This document shows, in pieces, positions 1-6,477 of a DNA stretch of 12,806 nt (within the stretch, counting starts at the first letter, position 1; the number at the start of each line of letters is the position of its first letter). The position numbers and the translations under genes are program-made. Below the pieces are notes generated by a model that was given only the letters and a program-made list of their open reading frames with translations, was not told where the DNA came from and did not search any database. The stretch is from Armatimonadota bacterium (lineage in GTDB: Bacteria; Armatimonadota; Fimbriimonadia; Fimbriimonadales; ATM1), in NCBI GenBank assembly GCA_013816225.1, contig JACDEQ010000035.1, forward strand, positions 1-12,806, given 5' to 3'.

Positions 1-233
1 CCCAGCGCCTTGAAAGCCCATACGTTCGCGCGGAAATTGATCTTGTGCGGAGGGAGCGTGTGGTTTCGCCCGTGGCGAGGTAGGAACGCGACCTTGCGGC
101 CGGAGACCTCCGCCACGAAGACGCTGTCGCTCGGTGGGCCGTACGGCGTGTCCACCTTTACTTCGCTGACATTCTCGAGCAGGGAATAGAACCCTGAGCC
201 GCCGAATACTCCGATCCCTGCCGTATCGCTCAT
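1..233 (-). CDS. mtnP: S-methyl-5'-thioadenosine phosphorylase, N-terminal part (runs off the left edge)
   Basis: Only the first 77 codons lie in the window. They read MSDTAGIGVFGGSGFYSLLE at the start, followed by DTPYGPPSD and, near the edge, FLPRHGRNHTLPPHKINFRA. The GGSG phosphate loop, the DTPxGxPSD motif and the RHGRxHxxxPxxxNxRAN segment are hallmarks of the MTAP branch of the PNP/UDP phosphorylase family. These enzymes cleave methylthioadenosine with phosphate to adenine and methylthioribose-1-phosphate in cytosolic methionine salvage. The ATG begins on the base after the TAA stop of the upstream lipoprotein gene. Its Shine-Dalgarno GGAGG lies inside that gene's last codons, 8 bases before the ATG, so translation is probably coupled. 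A closely related purine nucleoside phosphorylase cannot be fully excluded from the N-terminus alone. Confidence 0.9.
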   Translation of the reverse strand, partial: MSDTAGIGVFGGSGFYSLLENVSEVKVDTPYGPPSDSVFVAEVSGRKVAFLPRHGRNHTLPPHKINFRANVWAFKAL

Positions 234-1070
234 TTATCTAACCTCCATGTTCTGAAATTCGCGGCTCATCGCCGAAAGCACGGCTTGGACGTCCGCTCCT
301 GCGCGAAGCAGCAGGTCGCGGTCGACCTGGAGTATCCGGCCCTCTTTCGCCGCCTTCGTGCCCTTCCATGCGGGGCCGCTGTACTGCGCCGGCGGGTCGC
401 TTGCGAATACTATATCGGGATTCCATTCCAGGACCTGCTCGGGATTTACCTGCGCGAATTTGTCTCCCGGCGGGCCGATCGGCTCGCCCCCGGCATTCCT
501 GATCAGGTCGGCCTGCAAGGAGTCGACGCCGGCGACCCACGGCCGGTTTCCACCCATGGCGACCAAGGCCCTCGGCTTGGGATCGAGGGGAATGGACTTT
601 GCGGACCTCACGACGGCCATGAGCGCGTCCACCCTGTCGCTGGCTTGAGAGTATTGCTGCGTGAGCGCGCCGAGCTTCCAAACCGCTTCCACCCAAGCGT
701 CGATCGAGTTGATGTCGAATGTGACCACATCGAAGCCCTTCTGCTCCTTGATTTTCGCCAGATCGACGGGATTGATGAGGTTCTCCTCGACGACGATCAG
801 GTCGGGCTGCAGTTTGATAATCTTTTCGATGTCCGGTCGTGGATTGGCTACGATCGTGATACCCTTGATGGTGTCGGGCTTGGTGTCGCCGGCCGTGCGC
901 CCGACGAGCAGGTGCGTAGAGTTCAGCATGGCGATCAACTCGGTAGTGCTCGGGCTGAGCGAGATGATCCGTCCGTAGACCTTTTCAGGCAGCTCGCCGC
1001 CGTACTGTCGGGAGGGTTGGGAGCATCCGGTTAAGGCGAGGGCCACAAAAAATGGAAGCCAGCGCTTCAT
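234..1070 (-). CDS. BtuF/FecB-type periplasmic substrate-binding lipoprotein
   Basis: A 278-residue protein with a short charged N-terminus, a hydrophobic core and a lipobox LTGC, giving the lipidated Cys at residue 16. It should be anchored at the outer face of a membrane. The mature part fits the Peripla_BP_2 (BtuF/FhuD/FecB) fold: RIISLSPSTTELIAML is the typical first strand and helix of BtuF-like proteins, followed by PDIEKIIKLQPDLIVV and, in the second lobe, NPEQVLEWNPDIVFAS. Such proteins deliver cobalamin or ferric siderophores to an ABC importer. No permease or ATPase gene is next to it, so the substrate is unproven; the BtuF-like opening motif makes a corrinoid a reasonable guess. 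No clear Shine-Dalgarno precedes the ATG, and no cobalamin riboswitch was found in the correct orientation upstream. The gene is joined directly to mtnP downstream. Confidence 0.85.
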   Translation of the reverse strand: MKRWLPFFVALALTGCSQPSRQYGGELPEKVYGRIISLSPSTTELIAMLNSTHLLVGRTAGDTKPDTIKGITIVANPRPDIEKIIKLQPDLIVVEENLINPVDLAKIKEQKGFDVVTFDINSIDAWVEAVWKLGALTQQYSQASDRVDALMAVVRSAKSIPLDPKPRALVAMGGNRPWVAGVDSLQADLIRNAGGEPIGPPGDKFAQVNPEQVLEWNPDIVFASDPPAQYSGPAWKGTKAAKEGRILQVDRDLLLRAGADVQAVLSAMSREFQNMEVR

Positions 1071-1436
1071 AGCTTATTCTGGCACGCGTGGGCTTGGCTC
1101 GTGTGCGACGATGGGGCTACACTCGCGATTCTTGCGGCGATTGCGATTACCGCTCCCACCGATCACCTAATTCTGCGGACAGCTCTATCGCCTACTAAGA
1201 ACTTGGGCGGTTACCCATGCTGGCGCCTGCAGGTCGGTCAATCGCAAGGCGGAGCTTGGAACCGGTGTGCGAGGGCAAATCCCCTTCGGCCTCGACAGTC
1301 CTCGGCAATAAAGAACCGCTGCCCATCACTGGTTTCGGAGTAACTCACCACGTCCGCGTCGGCAAGTTCCTCGGAGGGTCGTCTCCATCACGCCTATCAC
1401 CCGTGGGAGTGATGGGATAAGAAGGTCGTCGAGCGT
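1071..1436. other. Non-coding or undetermined stretch between cytochrome c and BtuF-like genes
   Basis: No gene here can be supported on either strand. Two overlapping plus-strand frames (from 1101 and 1217) have low-complexity, unconvincing translations. A minus-strand frame of about 50 codons ending near 1236 (containing SETSDGQRFFIAEDC) looks slightly protein-like but has no ATG start or ribosome site. At 1385-1415 there is a perfect 7-base inverted repeat, CCATCAC / GTGATGG, 17 bases apart. Its right arm can also pair with ATCAC at 1396-1400. There is no T-run beside it, so it is not a standard intrinsic terminator. This stretch probably holds the 3' end of the cytochrome transcript and the promoter of the binding-protein gene. 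Confidence 0.5.
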
Positions 1437-1856
1437 TTATCGTTGCTGTGCGGTCGAATATTCCTTGGCGCCCTGGGCGATCCATTGGGTGATCTTGTCG
1501 ATGTCTTCCTTGGATAGCGGCTCTTTCTTGAACGGCATTCGAGGCTCCACGTCGCCGGTTATCCTCTTGACGAGCTTGCTGCCGCCGCTATCACCCGCGA
1601 CCACCATAGCGCCGTGCTCGCTGCCCTTCAGGACGGCGGCGTAGCTGTCGAGGCGCAGTTTTTCGGAGGCCTTCTTCGCTCCGTGGCAGCCGACGCAATT
1701 GGCGTCGAAGATAGGCTTCACATCGTTGTAGGCCAGCATCGTCCCAGGCTTTTCGGCTGTCGGGCCGGCCGTTTCGCTCCCGGAATCGGTCGGAGTATCA
1801 GTGCCACACGCCCAAGTGCATGCGAGGACGGCTGCGGGAATGACGAATTTCTTCAT
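1437..1856 (-). CDS. Small c-type cytochrome lipoprotein (planctomycete-type cytochrome domain)
   Basis: A 139-residue exported protein. The N-terminus has a lysine pair and a hydrophobic core with candidate lipidation cysteines at residues 13 and 17, followed by a Ser/Thr/Pro/Glu-rich linker. The cytochrome domain opens with YNDVKPIFDANCVGCHG: the CxxCH haem site is at residues 54-58. RMPF at 106-109 supplies the likely axial Met107. The C-terminal helix (SKEDIDKITQWIAQGA) is typical of this group. The arrangement matches the PSCyt1-type domain usually found at the N-terminus of large planctomycete proteins, but here it stands alone. It probably carries electrons at the outer face of the cytoplasmic membrane; the partner is unknown. 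AAGGAG lies 5 bases before the ATG (1862-1867), which fixes the start. Confidence 0.85.
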   Translation of the reverse strand: MKKFVIPAAVLACTWACGTDTPTDSGSETAGPTAEKPGTMLAYNDVKPIFDANCVGCHGAKKASEKLRLDSYAAVLKGSEHGAMVVAGDSGGSKLVKRITGDVEPRMPFKKEPLSKEDIDKITQWIAQGAKEYSTAQQR

Positions 1857-1957
1857 TTGCTCTCCTTTGCCTATGGCTTAAGTACGTCCATTTCGCCGAG
1901 ATGATATGACAGTCCTGCCATGCACATCGACTCGGCGCCGACAAAGGGGAGAAAACT

Positions 1958-2309
1958 TGGTGGAGGCGGGGGGAATCGAACCCCCTTCCAAAGTCGGCGC
2001 ACTCAGGGTCACTACGAGCGTAGTCTGCCATTATTTTCGTCCCAAGGCTGCCGGCGGACGGGCCACCTTAGGGCATGCTCGATTTGTTTCGCGCACGTCG
2101 CCTCGAGTGGCGGCTTCGCGCGCTATCCTGATTTATTCGTCGCTACCGGGTTGCCTACAGGCTCGGCTCCCCGGGCGTGCTACCTAGTTCTTAGGCAGCG
2201 AGAGCGTAATCGTTATTCGCAATTACTTGTTTTGCCGCTTTTTACGAGGCCCGCGGCGCCTCGGCTCGCAACCGAGAGAGGAACGGCTCTGTCGAAACCG
2301 GTCGCCCCC
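1958..2309 (-). ncRNA. ssrA: tmRNA (transfer-messenger RNA)
   Basis: A one-piece tmRNA of 352 bases that rescues stalled ribosomes and tags unfinished proteins for proteolysis. The 5' end reads GGGGGCGACCGGTTTCGACA, matching the near-universal tmRNA start. The 3' end holds a T-arm with a 5-bp GGGGG/CCCCC stem around TTCGATT, then the acceptor strand and an encoded CCA. The acceptor arm pairs over seven positions (GGGGGCG with CGCCTCC), with one G-U pair. A short reading frame at 2191-2220 ends in the typical YALAA and TAA. Pseudoknots were not drawn base by base. A 77-residue frame crossing the 3' end (from 2031) is a translation of the T-arm and should be ignored. No uridine-rich terminator is obvious after the CCA. 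Confidence 0.95.
2191..2220 (-). other. tmRNA tag-peptide reading frame (ANNDYALAA)
   Basis: The mRNA-like part of ssrA. Starting from a GCG resume codon preceded by GTAATT, the frame reads Ala-Asn-Asn-Asp-Tyr-Ala-Leu-Ala-Ala and stops at TAA. The C-terminal ALAA is the ClpXP/ClpAP degradation signal of most bacterial tags, and the A-N-x-D-Y-ALAA pattern matches the known E. coli tag ANDENYALAA with one residue less. The resume codon is inferred by that alignment; an upstream in-frame GCA would give a longer tag beginning AKQVI. Confidence 0.8.
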
Positions 2310-2320
2310 AAGTTGTAGAT

Positions 2321-2326
2321 AGTATA
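2321..2326 (-). promoter_or_regulatory. ssrA: Probable -10 element of the tmRNA promoter
   Basis: TATACT, five of six matches to the -10 consensus, lies 10 bases before the mature tmRNA 5' end. tmRNA is made as a precursor and trimmed by RNase P, so a transcription start a few bases upstream of the mature end is expected. A convincing -35 hexamer was not found. The element lies in the 44-base gap after the Ig-repeat gene. Confidence 0.4.
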
Positions 2327-2353
2327 GAACAAATGTATGCGCTCCGATGTTCC

Positions 2354-3802
2354 TTATGTGCGGCGGAACGAGATTTCGTCCGTGTCCTTTCCGCTTCCCG
2401 AGCGCGCCACGACGCGAAACTTTCCCTTCTCCAGGGCGACCGTGGTATCCCAACGGCCGTTCAATACCGACAGGCTTTGCCGGGCCACGTGGTTGCCGCC
2501 GGAGTCGTACACGTCCAGGATTACGTCGTACTCCGTGCTCGTCCCGCGGATACGTACCGGCGATCCCTTTACGCCGACTCCGTTCGCCGGCGACGTGATC
2601 TTTACTCTTGCCTCTTGGGAAGACGTGTTGTAGTGGAACTGGACCTCGTCCACGTCGCCTCCCGACACCGAGGAAGCGACTACCCGGTACGCACCGGGGT
2701 CCAGCTTGAGGCTCACGCTCCATCTGCCTCTCTCCACTCCGATAGACCGGCGCGCAACAGCTGCGCCCTTGGAGTTGTACACCACAAGTTCCACACTCTT
2801 CTCCGTGCTGGTTCCTTGTATGGCCGCCCGGGACGTGTTCACGGCCGCGCCGTTCTTGGGATATGTAATCGCCGCTCGCTTCTCACCCGACGACCCTTTG
2901 CTGTAGCTAAACGAAACCTGGTCGAACCCTCCCCCGCCACTGCCCGCGGCGATCGCGCGATATCTCCCCGGGGCCAGGCCGAGCGAAGTGCTCCAGCGCC
3001 CGTTAACCACTCGCAACGTCTGCTTGGAAACCGCGCCACCATCCCTGCGGAACACGGTGAGGGCGATGCTGGTCGAGGTGCTTGTGCCCTGAATATCCGC
3101 GCGTAATGTATGCAAGTCCGCGCCATTTTTGGGATAGGTGATCGAAACGCGACGATCGCCCGGCAAGCCCCAATCGGGCCCAGAGGTCGATACCGAAAAG
3201 CGTACTTCGTCAGAATCGGCCATACGCGCAAGGCCGAGGACTGCGCGGTACACACCCTTCGAGAGCTTCTCTGTGGCAGACCACTTCCCGTTCTTCACCT
3301 CCACCCGGCGCTGCCTTATCATCTTGTTGGTGCGGTCGAAGATCCTTAGCTCGACCATCGGCACCGTACCCACGCCTTCGAAGCGAACGCTGGCCGAATC
3401 GACGTTGGATAGCGGTACGGGCTTGGTAAAGTGACCCACGAACCCACCGGTCGGCGGCTTGCCCCAGTCGGTGTCGCTCTCCCACCTATTACCATTTGCG
3501 AGAGTCACTACCGCGTCGCGCGCTTCATAGTTCAAGCGGCGAACCTTGACGCTGTAGGTGAAGTCGGTGGCCGACCATCCACCGCTCCTGGAGAAGTAAC
3601 CGCGTCCTGTAATTCTCGATTCCGATGTGGAGAGGAAGGCGGACTTGGTTTCGACGATGCCGACGAACGCGCCTGCCCCTGCGTTATCGCGCACAAGCGC
3701 GCGAACGGCCATATGCGCCGCACGATGCTCGCCGGCGGTATCGGCCAACGCGGATGTCGGTGCAGCGACGAGGGTAACGACTAAGAAAATTGCGTAGTTC
3801 AT
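2354..3802 (-). CDS. Secreted protein with tandem Ig-like repeats
   Basis: 482 residues from the ATG at 3802, chosen because MNYAIFLVVTLVAAPTSALA is a clean signal peptide. The frame is open to a GTG at 3835, but that would place 11 polar residues ahead of it. After the signal comes an N-terminal domain of about 100 residues that I do not recognise (TGRGYFS, FTYSVKVRR). Then come one degenerate and three clear tandem repeats of about 90 residues ending exactly at the C-terminus. Each clear repeat has P-x-NG near its start, then a GTST motif, an L-x-VY/VF-type strand, V-x-x-GRW, a G-x-(Y/F)R strand and a D-(E/Q)-(V/I)-x-F end. This is a beta-sandwich pattern like bacterial Ig-like and Gmad2-type domains. 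It has no catalytic motif or membrane anchor, so a binding or structural role outside the cytoplasm is inferred. Confidence 0.8.
   Translation of the reverse strand: MNYAIFLVVTLVAAPTSALADTAGEHRAAHMAVRALVRDNAGAGAFVGIVETKSAFLSTSESRITGRGYFSRSGGWSATDFTYSVKVRRLNYEARDAVVTLANGNRWESDTDWGKPPTGGFVGHFTKPVPLSNVDSASVRFEGVGTVPMVELRIFDRTNKMIRQRRVEVKNGKWSATEKLSKGVYRAVLGLARMADSDEVRFSVSTSGPDWGLPGDRRVSITYPKNGADLHTLRADIQGTSTSTSIALTVFRRDGGAVSKQTLRVVNGRWSTSLGLAPGRYRAIAAGSGGGGFDQVSFSYSKGSSGEKRAAITYPKNGAAVNTSRAAIQGTSTEKSVELVVYNSKGAAVARRSIGVERGRWSVSLKLDPGAYRVVASSVSGGDVDEVQFHYNTSSQEARVKITSPANGVGVKGSPVRIRGTSTEYDVILDVYDSGGNHVARQSLSVLNGRWDTTVALEKGKFRVVARSGSGKDTDEISFRRT
2357..3154 (-). repeat. Three clear tandem Ig-like coding repeats
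   Basis: Within the secreted protein, repeat units lie at about 2900-3154, 2627-2878 and 2357-2611, each about 84 codons plus a short linker. Two begin ITYPKNGA and the last begins ITSPANGV; all have GTST about 20 residues later and GRW near the middle. The units are clearly similar as protein but diverged as DNA, so they are old duplications. A weaker fourth unit (VRFEGVGT, NGKWSATEKL, DSDEVRFS) lies at about 3188-3415. Confidence 0.8.
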
Positions 3803-3854
3803 GATATGACTCTCCGCCGAATCTACCCTAAGCACCTGCTATATTGATGGAGAA

Positions 3855-5057
3855 ATGAGGTCCGTTGCAACAGCTGCCGTGATTCTCTTTGCTGCGTGTT
3901 CACCGAGCCAAGAACCGTTCCTGATCTCGAAGAACGAAACTCTGAGCGCGGCCGCCCTGAACACAAAGGCCGCGGCTCATTTCAAGGGTAAGTACGCCTT
4001 GCCGAAAGCCACGTTTGCGGTCGACATTTACAATGTGGCCTACGATTCCGTCGATTGGCTCGGAAGGAAGCGAAAGCTTACGGGGTGCGTCGCATTTCCG
4101 CAAGGATCGGCTCCGCGCGGGGTCGTTCTTTTCTACCATGGCACCATCAGCGACCGGCGCCTTTCGCCTTCCCGGTACAACGGATCGCAGACCGAAACGG
4201 AGGCCGAGCTCGCCATTGGCGCCTTCGCTACGGCGGGATTCGCGGTCGCTGCGCCCGATTATATCGGGTTGGGTGACAGTCCGGGCGCGCATCCGTACCC
4301 TCTCGCATCGATCAATGGGTCTTCGGGCATCGATCTCCTTCGGATCGTAAGACCGATGGCTAAGCAGCTGAATGTATCGGTCGGGCCAAAGGACTATGTT
4401 GCCGGGTACTCCGAGGGCTGAGCCTGCGCGATGTGGGCGGCGTGCCAAACAAATGTCCGGTTCGAGGCTGCCGCGCCGATGGCGGGCCCGTACGACCTCA
4501 CGGGCGTCACTCTCGACAACCTCCTCAAGCCGACCGCGCAGCCGGCAACTTATGCCGCCAGGCTCTATCTCATCGCTTTCATCGGGTATTCCGCGAGCCG
4601 GTTGTTCGGAATCGACCTGAAGGACTATTTCACGCCATCCTTCGCTTCGTACATTCCGGTAGTTTTCGAGCAGGAGCTGACCGATCTTGCCCGGATCAAG
4701 AAACTGGCTGCCAAGGGCGTCCAAGTCGGGGCTATCGGCTCGGTAAAGAAAGCCCTCTCCGGCCGCTTTCGGCGAGTGGTGAAGGACAGGGACTTGTCGG
4801 ATCCGCTCATGGCATTGCTCGACAAGGAAGACCTGTGGGATTCTGTTGTCACCTGCAGGACACTCTTCGTATGCTTGTATCCGGACGAACTCGTGCCGTG
4901 GGGAAACACCTACCGAACCGTTTCGAACTTATGGAGGGTGGGTCTCCAGAAGGAGTACGTGAATTACCTGGTCATCCGCGACAAACTGAACCACGTCACG
5001 GCGGCAGCGCCGTCGATTGCGCTTGCCCGAAGGTACTTCCTGGGCAAAGGGAACTGA
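3855..5057 (+). pseudogene. Secretory-lipase-like alpha/beta hydrolase lipoprotein, interrupted by an in-frame TGA
   Basis: Two open frames, 3855-4421 and 4431-5057, are in the same phase and together make one hydrolase of about 400 codons. The only break is the TGA at 4419-4421. The first part has a lipobox (LFAAC, Cys15), an oxyanion-type YHGT, the PDYIGLGDSPG loop and the nucleophile elbow GYSEG with Ser186. The second part supplies the acid in YPDELVPWG (Asp344) and the base in KLNHVTAAA (His380), completing a Ser-Asp-His triad as in the secretory lipase (LIP) family. Members read GYSxGG at the elbow, so the TGA stands where GGA (Gly) is expected, a one-base change. As written, the first part lacks Asp and His and the second lacks the nucleophile. 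Alternatives are a recent nonsense mutation, readthrough, or a sequencing error. A GGAG lies only 2 bases before the ATG. Confidence 0.8.
4419..4421 (+). other. Premature in-frame TGA in the hydrolase nucleophile elbow
   Basis: The codons run Gly-Tyr-Ser-Glu-Gly-TGA-Ala-Cys-Ala-Met. Family members carry a second glycine at the TGA position, and GGA differs from TGA by one base. Reading continues without another stop to 5057. Confidence 0.85.
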
Positions 5058-5143
5058 GAACGGGTTGATCACTGTTTGGCAAGTCGCGGACACTGTTGAC
5101 CACGGTATAGTACAAAAGCCGGCGCGCTAGGGTTCCTTTTGGT

Positions 5144-6028
5144 TCAGAACCGTGCGAGCCAGGCTTTCGACGCCGAATCCAGAATCGCCCAGTACTTTCC
5201 GGTTGCGCTTCTCGCGAGGACGCGAAAATCGCCGACTTTGGTCCAGTCGGTAGCGCTTCTCTTGAAAGTGGCGCTGGTTGTGTAGAAAAGCTGCCCGCGA
5301 GAAAGAAACGGGCTTACGGCGTGGGGGCAGGGCACCTTACGGGCCTTCTTCGAGCCCAGCTTGGTCATATGCACCCCGAAGTCGCCGCGGCCGCCCACGA
5401 GCAGCTTGCTTTGCGGGTCGTATTCGATGTAATCGAGACCGGGGCCGCAAGACCCGACGAGCCGCTGTCCACTTTTGTCCACAGCGAATATCTGTCCGGG
5501 CAGGCTTCGCTGCGGCTGAAGTACATACCAAGCAGCCTGTTTGGCCCCGACAGCGACGGCCGGCATGGAGAACTTTCGTGCCACCTCGATATCCTCGTTC
5601 GGCTTCTGACCGCGCTTGTCGAAAAACAAGCGAGTAAGCCGCGCATGCTTATCAGTGCTTACGCTGAGCATAAGTCGATTGGCATTGGAAGCTTGAAGAA
5701 GCCTCAGATCGGCACTTTGATAAATCCGTTGTTCGGGTGGCTTCTTAAGATGTGCGTATTGGCTCGTAGTAACGGACAAGGGTTTTCCGTTATGGCGGTA
5801 CAAGAATACGGCCTCCGGCGGCGAGCTGCACTTGGCCAAGAGCTCGAAACGTTCGATCTTGCCGGAATTGACAAACGCGTTCTGGCCGTCTTCGGAAAGC
5901 AAGCAGTGAATGAGACCCTCGTTTTTCGCGCTGCGCACGAACTCGGGGTTGCGAATACGATTGACGCTTGTCGCGCCCGGGATGTCAGTTGTAAATGTGA
6001 TCAGCGTAATAATAATTATCGTGAGCAT
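5144..6028 (-). CDS. Uncharacterised exported protein, beta-rich
   Basis: 294 residues. The first 19 (MLTIIIITLITFTTDIPGA) form a hydrophobic export signal without a basic n-region, so either cleavage or retention as an anchor is possible. I do not recognise the family. The rest alternates short hydrophobic strands with turns and contains propeller-like phrases such as GQIFAVDKSGQRLVGSCG, IEYDPQSKLLVGGRG and KVGDFRVLARSATGKYW. This fits a WD40/YVTN-like beta-propeller, but no repeat is regular enough to be sure. It has no catalytic motif, and its cysteines (42, 67 and two later) could form disulfides. It starts 8 bases after the stop of the upstream small gene and is probably co-transcribed with it. 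The ribosome site is weak. It ends convergent to the hydrolase, with an 86-base gap. Confidence 0.65.
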   Translation of the reverse strand: MLTIIIITLITFTTDIPGATSVNRIRNPEFVRSAKNEGLIHCLLSEDGQNAFVNSGKIERFELLAKCSSPPEAVFLYRHNGKPLSVTTSQYAHLKKPPEQRIYQSADLRLLQASNANRLMLSVSTDKHARLTRLFFDKRGQKPNEDIEVARKFSMPAVAVGAKQAAWYVLQPQRSLPGQIFAVDKSGQRLVGSCGPGLDYIEYDPQSKLLVGGRGDFGVHMTKLGSKKARKVPCPHAVSPFLSRGQLFYTTSATFKRSATDWTKVGDFRVLARSATGKYWAILDSASKAWLARF

Positions 6029-6036
6029 ATTAGCAC

Positions 6037-6375
6037 CTATGGAGCGATTTCTAAGTTGAGACGGGATAGCACGAGAAGAAAGGGCATGGTTGCTGCGCCG
6101 GCGTTCGCGATGCGAACTTCCAGGGTCTTTCTCTCGCCTTGGAGAACTGGTAACGAGCCGTCTTGAGTCAAGGAGACAATGTTGAGATTACTATCGCTGC
6201 CATCTGGATTCGCCCAAATTATTGGGGAGACACCTCTATCGGGCCGATTTTGCCACTCGCGTATTTCGGCAGCGCCAAAATAACGGTCACCTGTATGCAT
6301 CGCAATCAAGTACGCGAACCAAATCGCCGCTAGGCGCAAGGTTGCAGGTGACGGTGCATCGGTAGGTAAGGTCAA
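6037..6375 (-). CDS. Small uncharacterised protein upstream of the exported protein
   Basis: A frame of 112 codons if begun at TTG 6375; the first in-frame ATG is at 6300 (87 codons). The frame is open further upstream to a TGA at 6454, but no ATG or GTG occurs there. With the TTG start, residues 13-26 (LRLAAIWFAYLIAM) form a hydrophobic segment that could be a signal or anchor. The C-terminal half (QGERKTLEVRIANAGAATMP, then FLLVLSRLNLEI) looks like one or two strands of an Ig- or CARDB-like sandwich, so the gene could be a fragment. It is not recognised. Co-orientation with, and an 8-base gap to, the exported protein downstream support a shared transcript. The start is uncertain. Confidence 0.45.
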   Translation of the reverse strand: MTLPTDAPSPATLRLAAIWFAYLIAMHTGDRYFGAAEIREWQNRPDRGVSPIIWANPDGSDSNLNIVSLTQDGSLPVLQGERKTLEVRIANAGAATMPFLLVLSRLNLEIAP

Positions 6376-6428
6376 CTCCGAACAACCCTTCGTTTTTTCT
6401 TGCCAAGAACGGCTGCAACGCGTTTCTC

Positions 6429-6457
6429 TTGACCTTTGTATATCAATATGATATCAT
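6429..6457 (+). promoter_or_regulatory. Sigma-70-type promoter of the SPFH/Arc-like operon
   Basis: TTGACC at 6429-6434, a 17-base spacer, then TATCAT at 6452-6457. Each hexamer matches the consensus at five of six positions with the ideal spacing, and the promoter sits in a markedly AT-rich patch. Transcription would start at about 6464, leaving a leader of about 14 bases that carries the GGGAG ribosome site (AGGGAGACAAAATG). Confidence 0.7.
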
Positions 6458-6458
6458 A
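6440..6458 (+). promoter_or_regulatory. Putative operator overlapping the -10 element
   Basis: A perfect 12-base palindrome, TATGATATCATA, at 6447-6458 covers the -10 hexamer. ATATCA also occurs twice in direct orientation, at 6440-6445 and 6451-6456, exactly 11 bases apart. Ribbon-helix-helix repressors such as Arc and MetJ bind adjacent half-sites about one helical turn or less apart. The gene pair encodes an Arc-like protein, so autoregulation is a plausible inference. AT-rich promoters can give such palindromes by chance. Confidence 0.4.
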
Positions 6459-6477
6459 ACGATGTCAGGGAGACAAA

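Noticed and set aside
285..1034. 249-codon plus-strand frame
   Set aside because: Antisense shadow of the BtuF-like lipoprotein gene.
1235..1345. Cobalamin-riboswitch-like phrases on the plus strand (GGAACCGGTG, CAAATCCCC, CACTGG)
   Set aside because: The phrases are on the strand opposite to the BtuF-like gene. The GGTG..AATCC loop carries an insertion that breaks the canonical core, and the closing B12-box phrase is missing.
1932..1941. Palindrome TCGGCGCCGA downstream of the tmRNA
   Set aside because: It leaves no loop for a stable hairpin and no T-run follows, so I do not call a terminator.
1798..2031. 77-codon minus-strand frame starting MADYARSD
   Set aside because: It reads through the tmRNA T-arm and acceptor (GRGFDSPRLHQ is a typical translated T-arm) and overlaps the cytochrome start.
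4419..4421. Selenocysteine or TGA=Gly genetic code
   Set aside because: The family has glycine, not cysteine, at this position, so Sec is unlikely. Genes ending at 5057, 5144 (minus) and 11771 use TGA as a normal stop, so genome-wide recoding is not supported.
3900..4724. 274-codon minus-strand frame across the interrupted hydrolase
   Set aside because: The sense strand carries the complete Ser-Asp-His hydrolase pattern. The antisense translation is Arg-rich and has no recognisable domain.
5096..5150. Terminator between the hydrolase and the exported-protein gene
   Set aside because: Only short imperfect repeats (GGTTC/GAACC, CAAAAG/CTTTTG) with long loops are present; none is stable enough to call.
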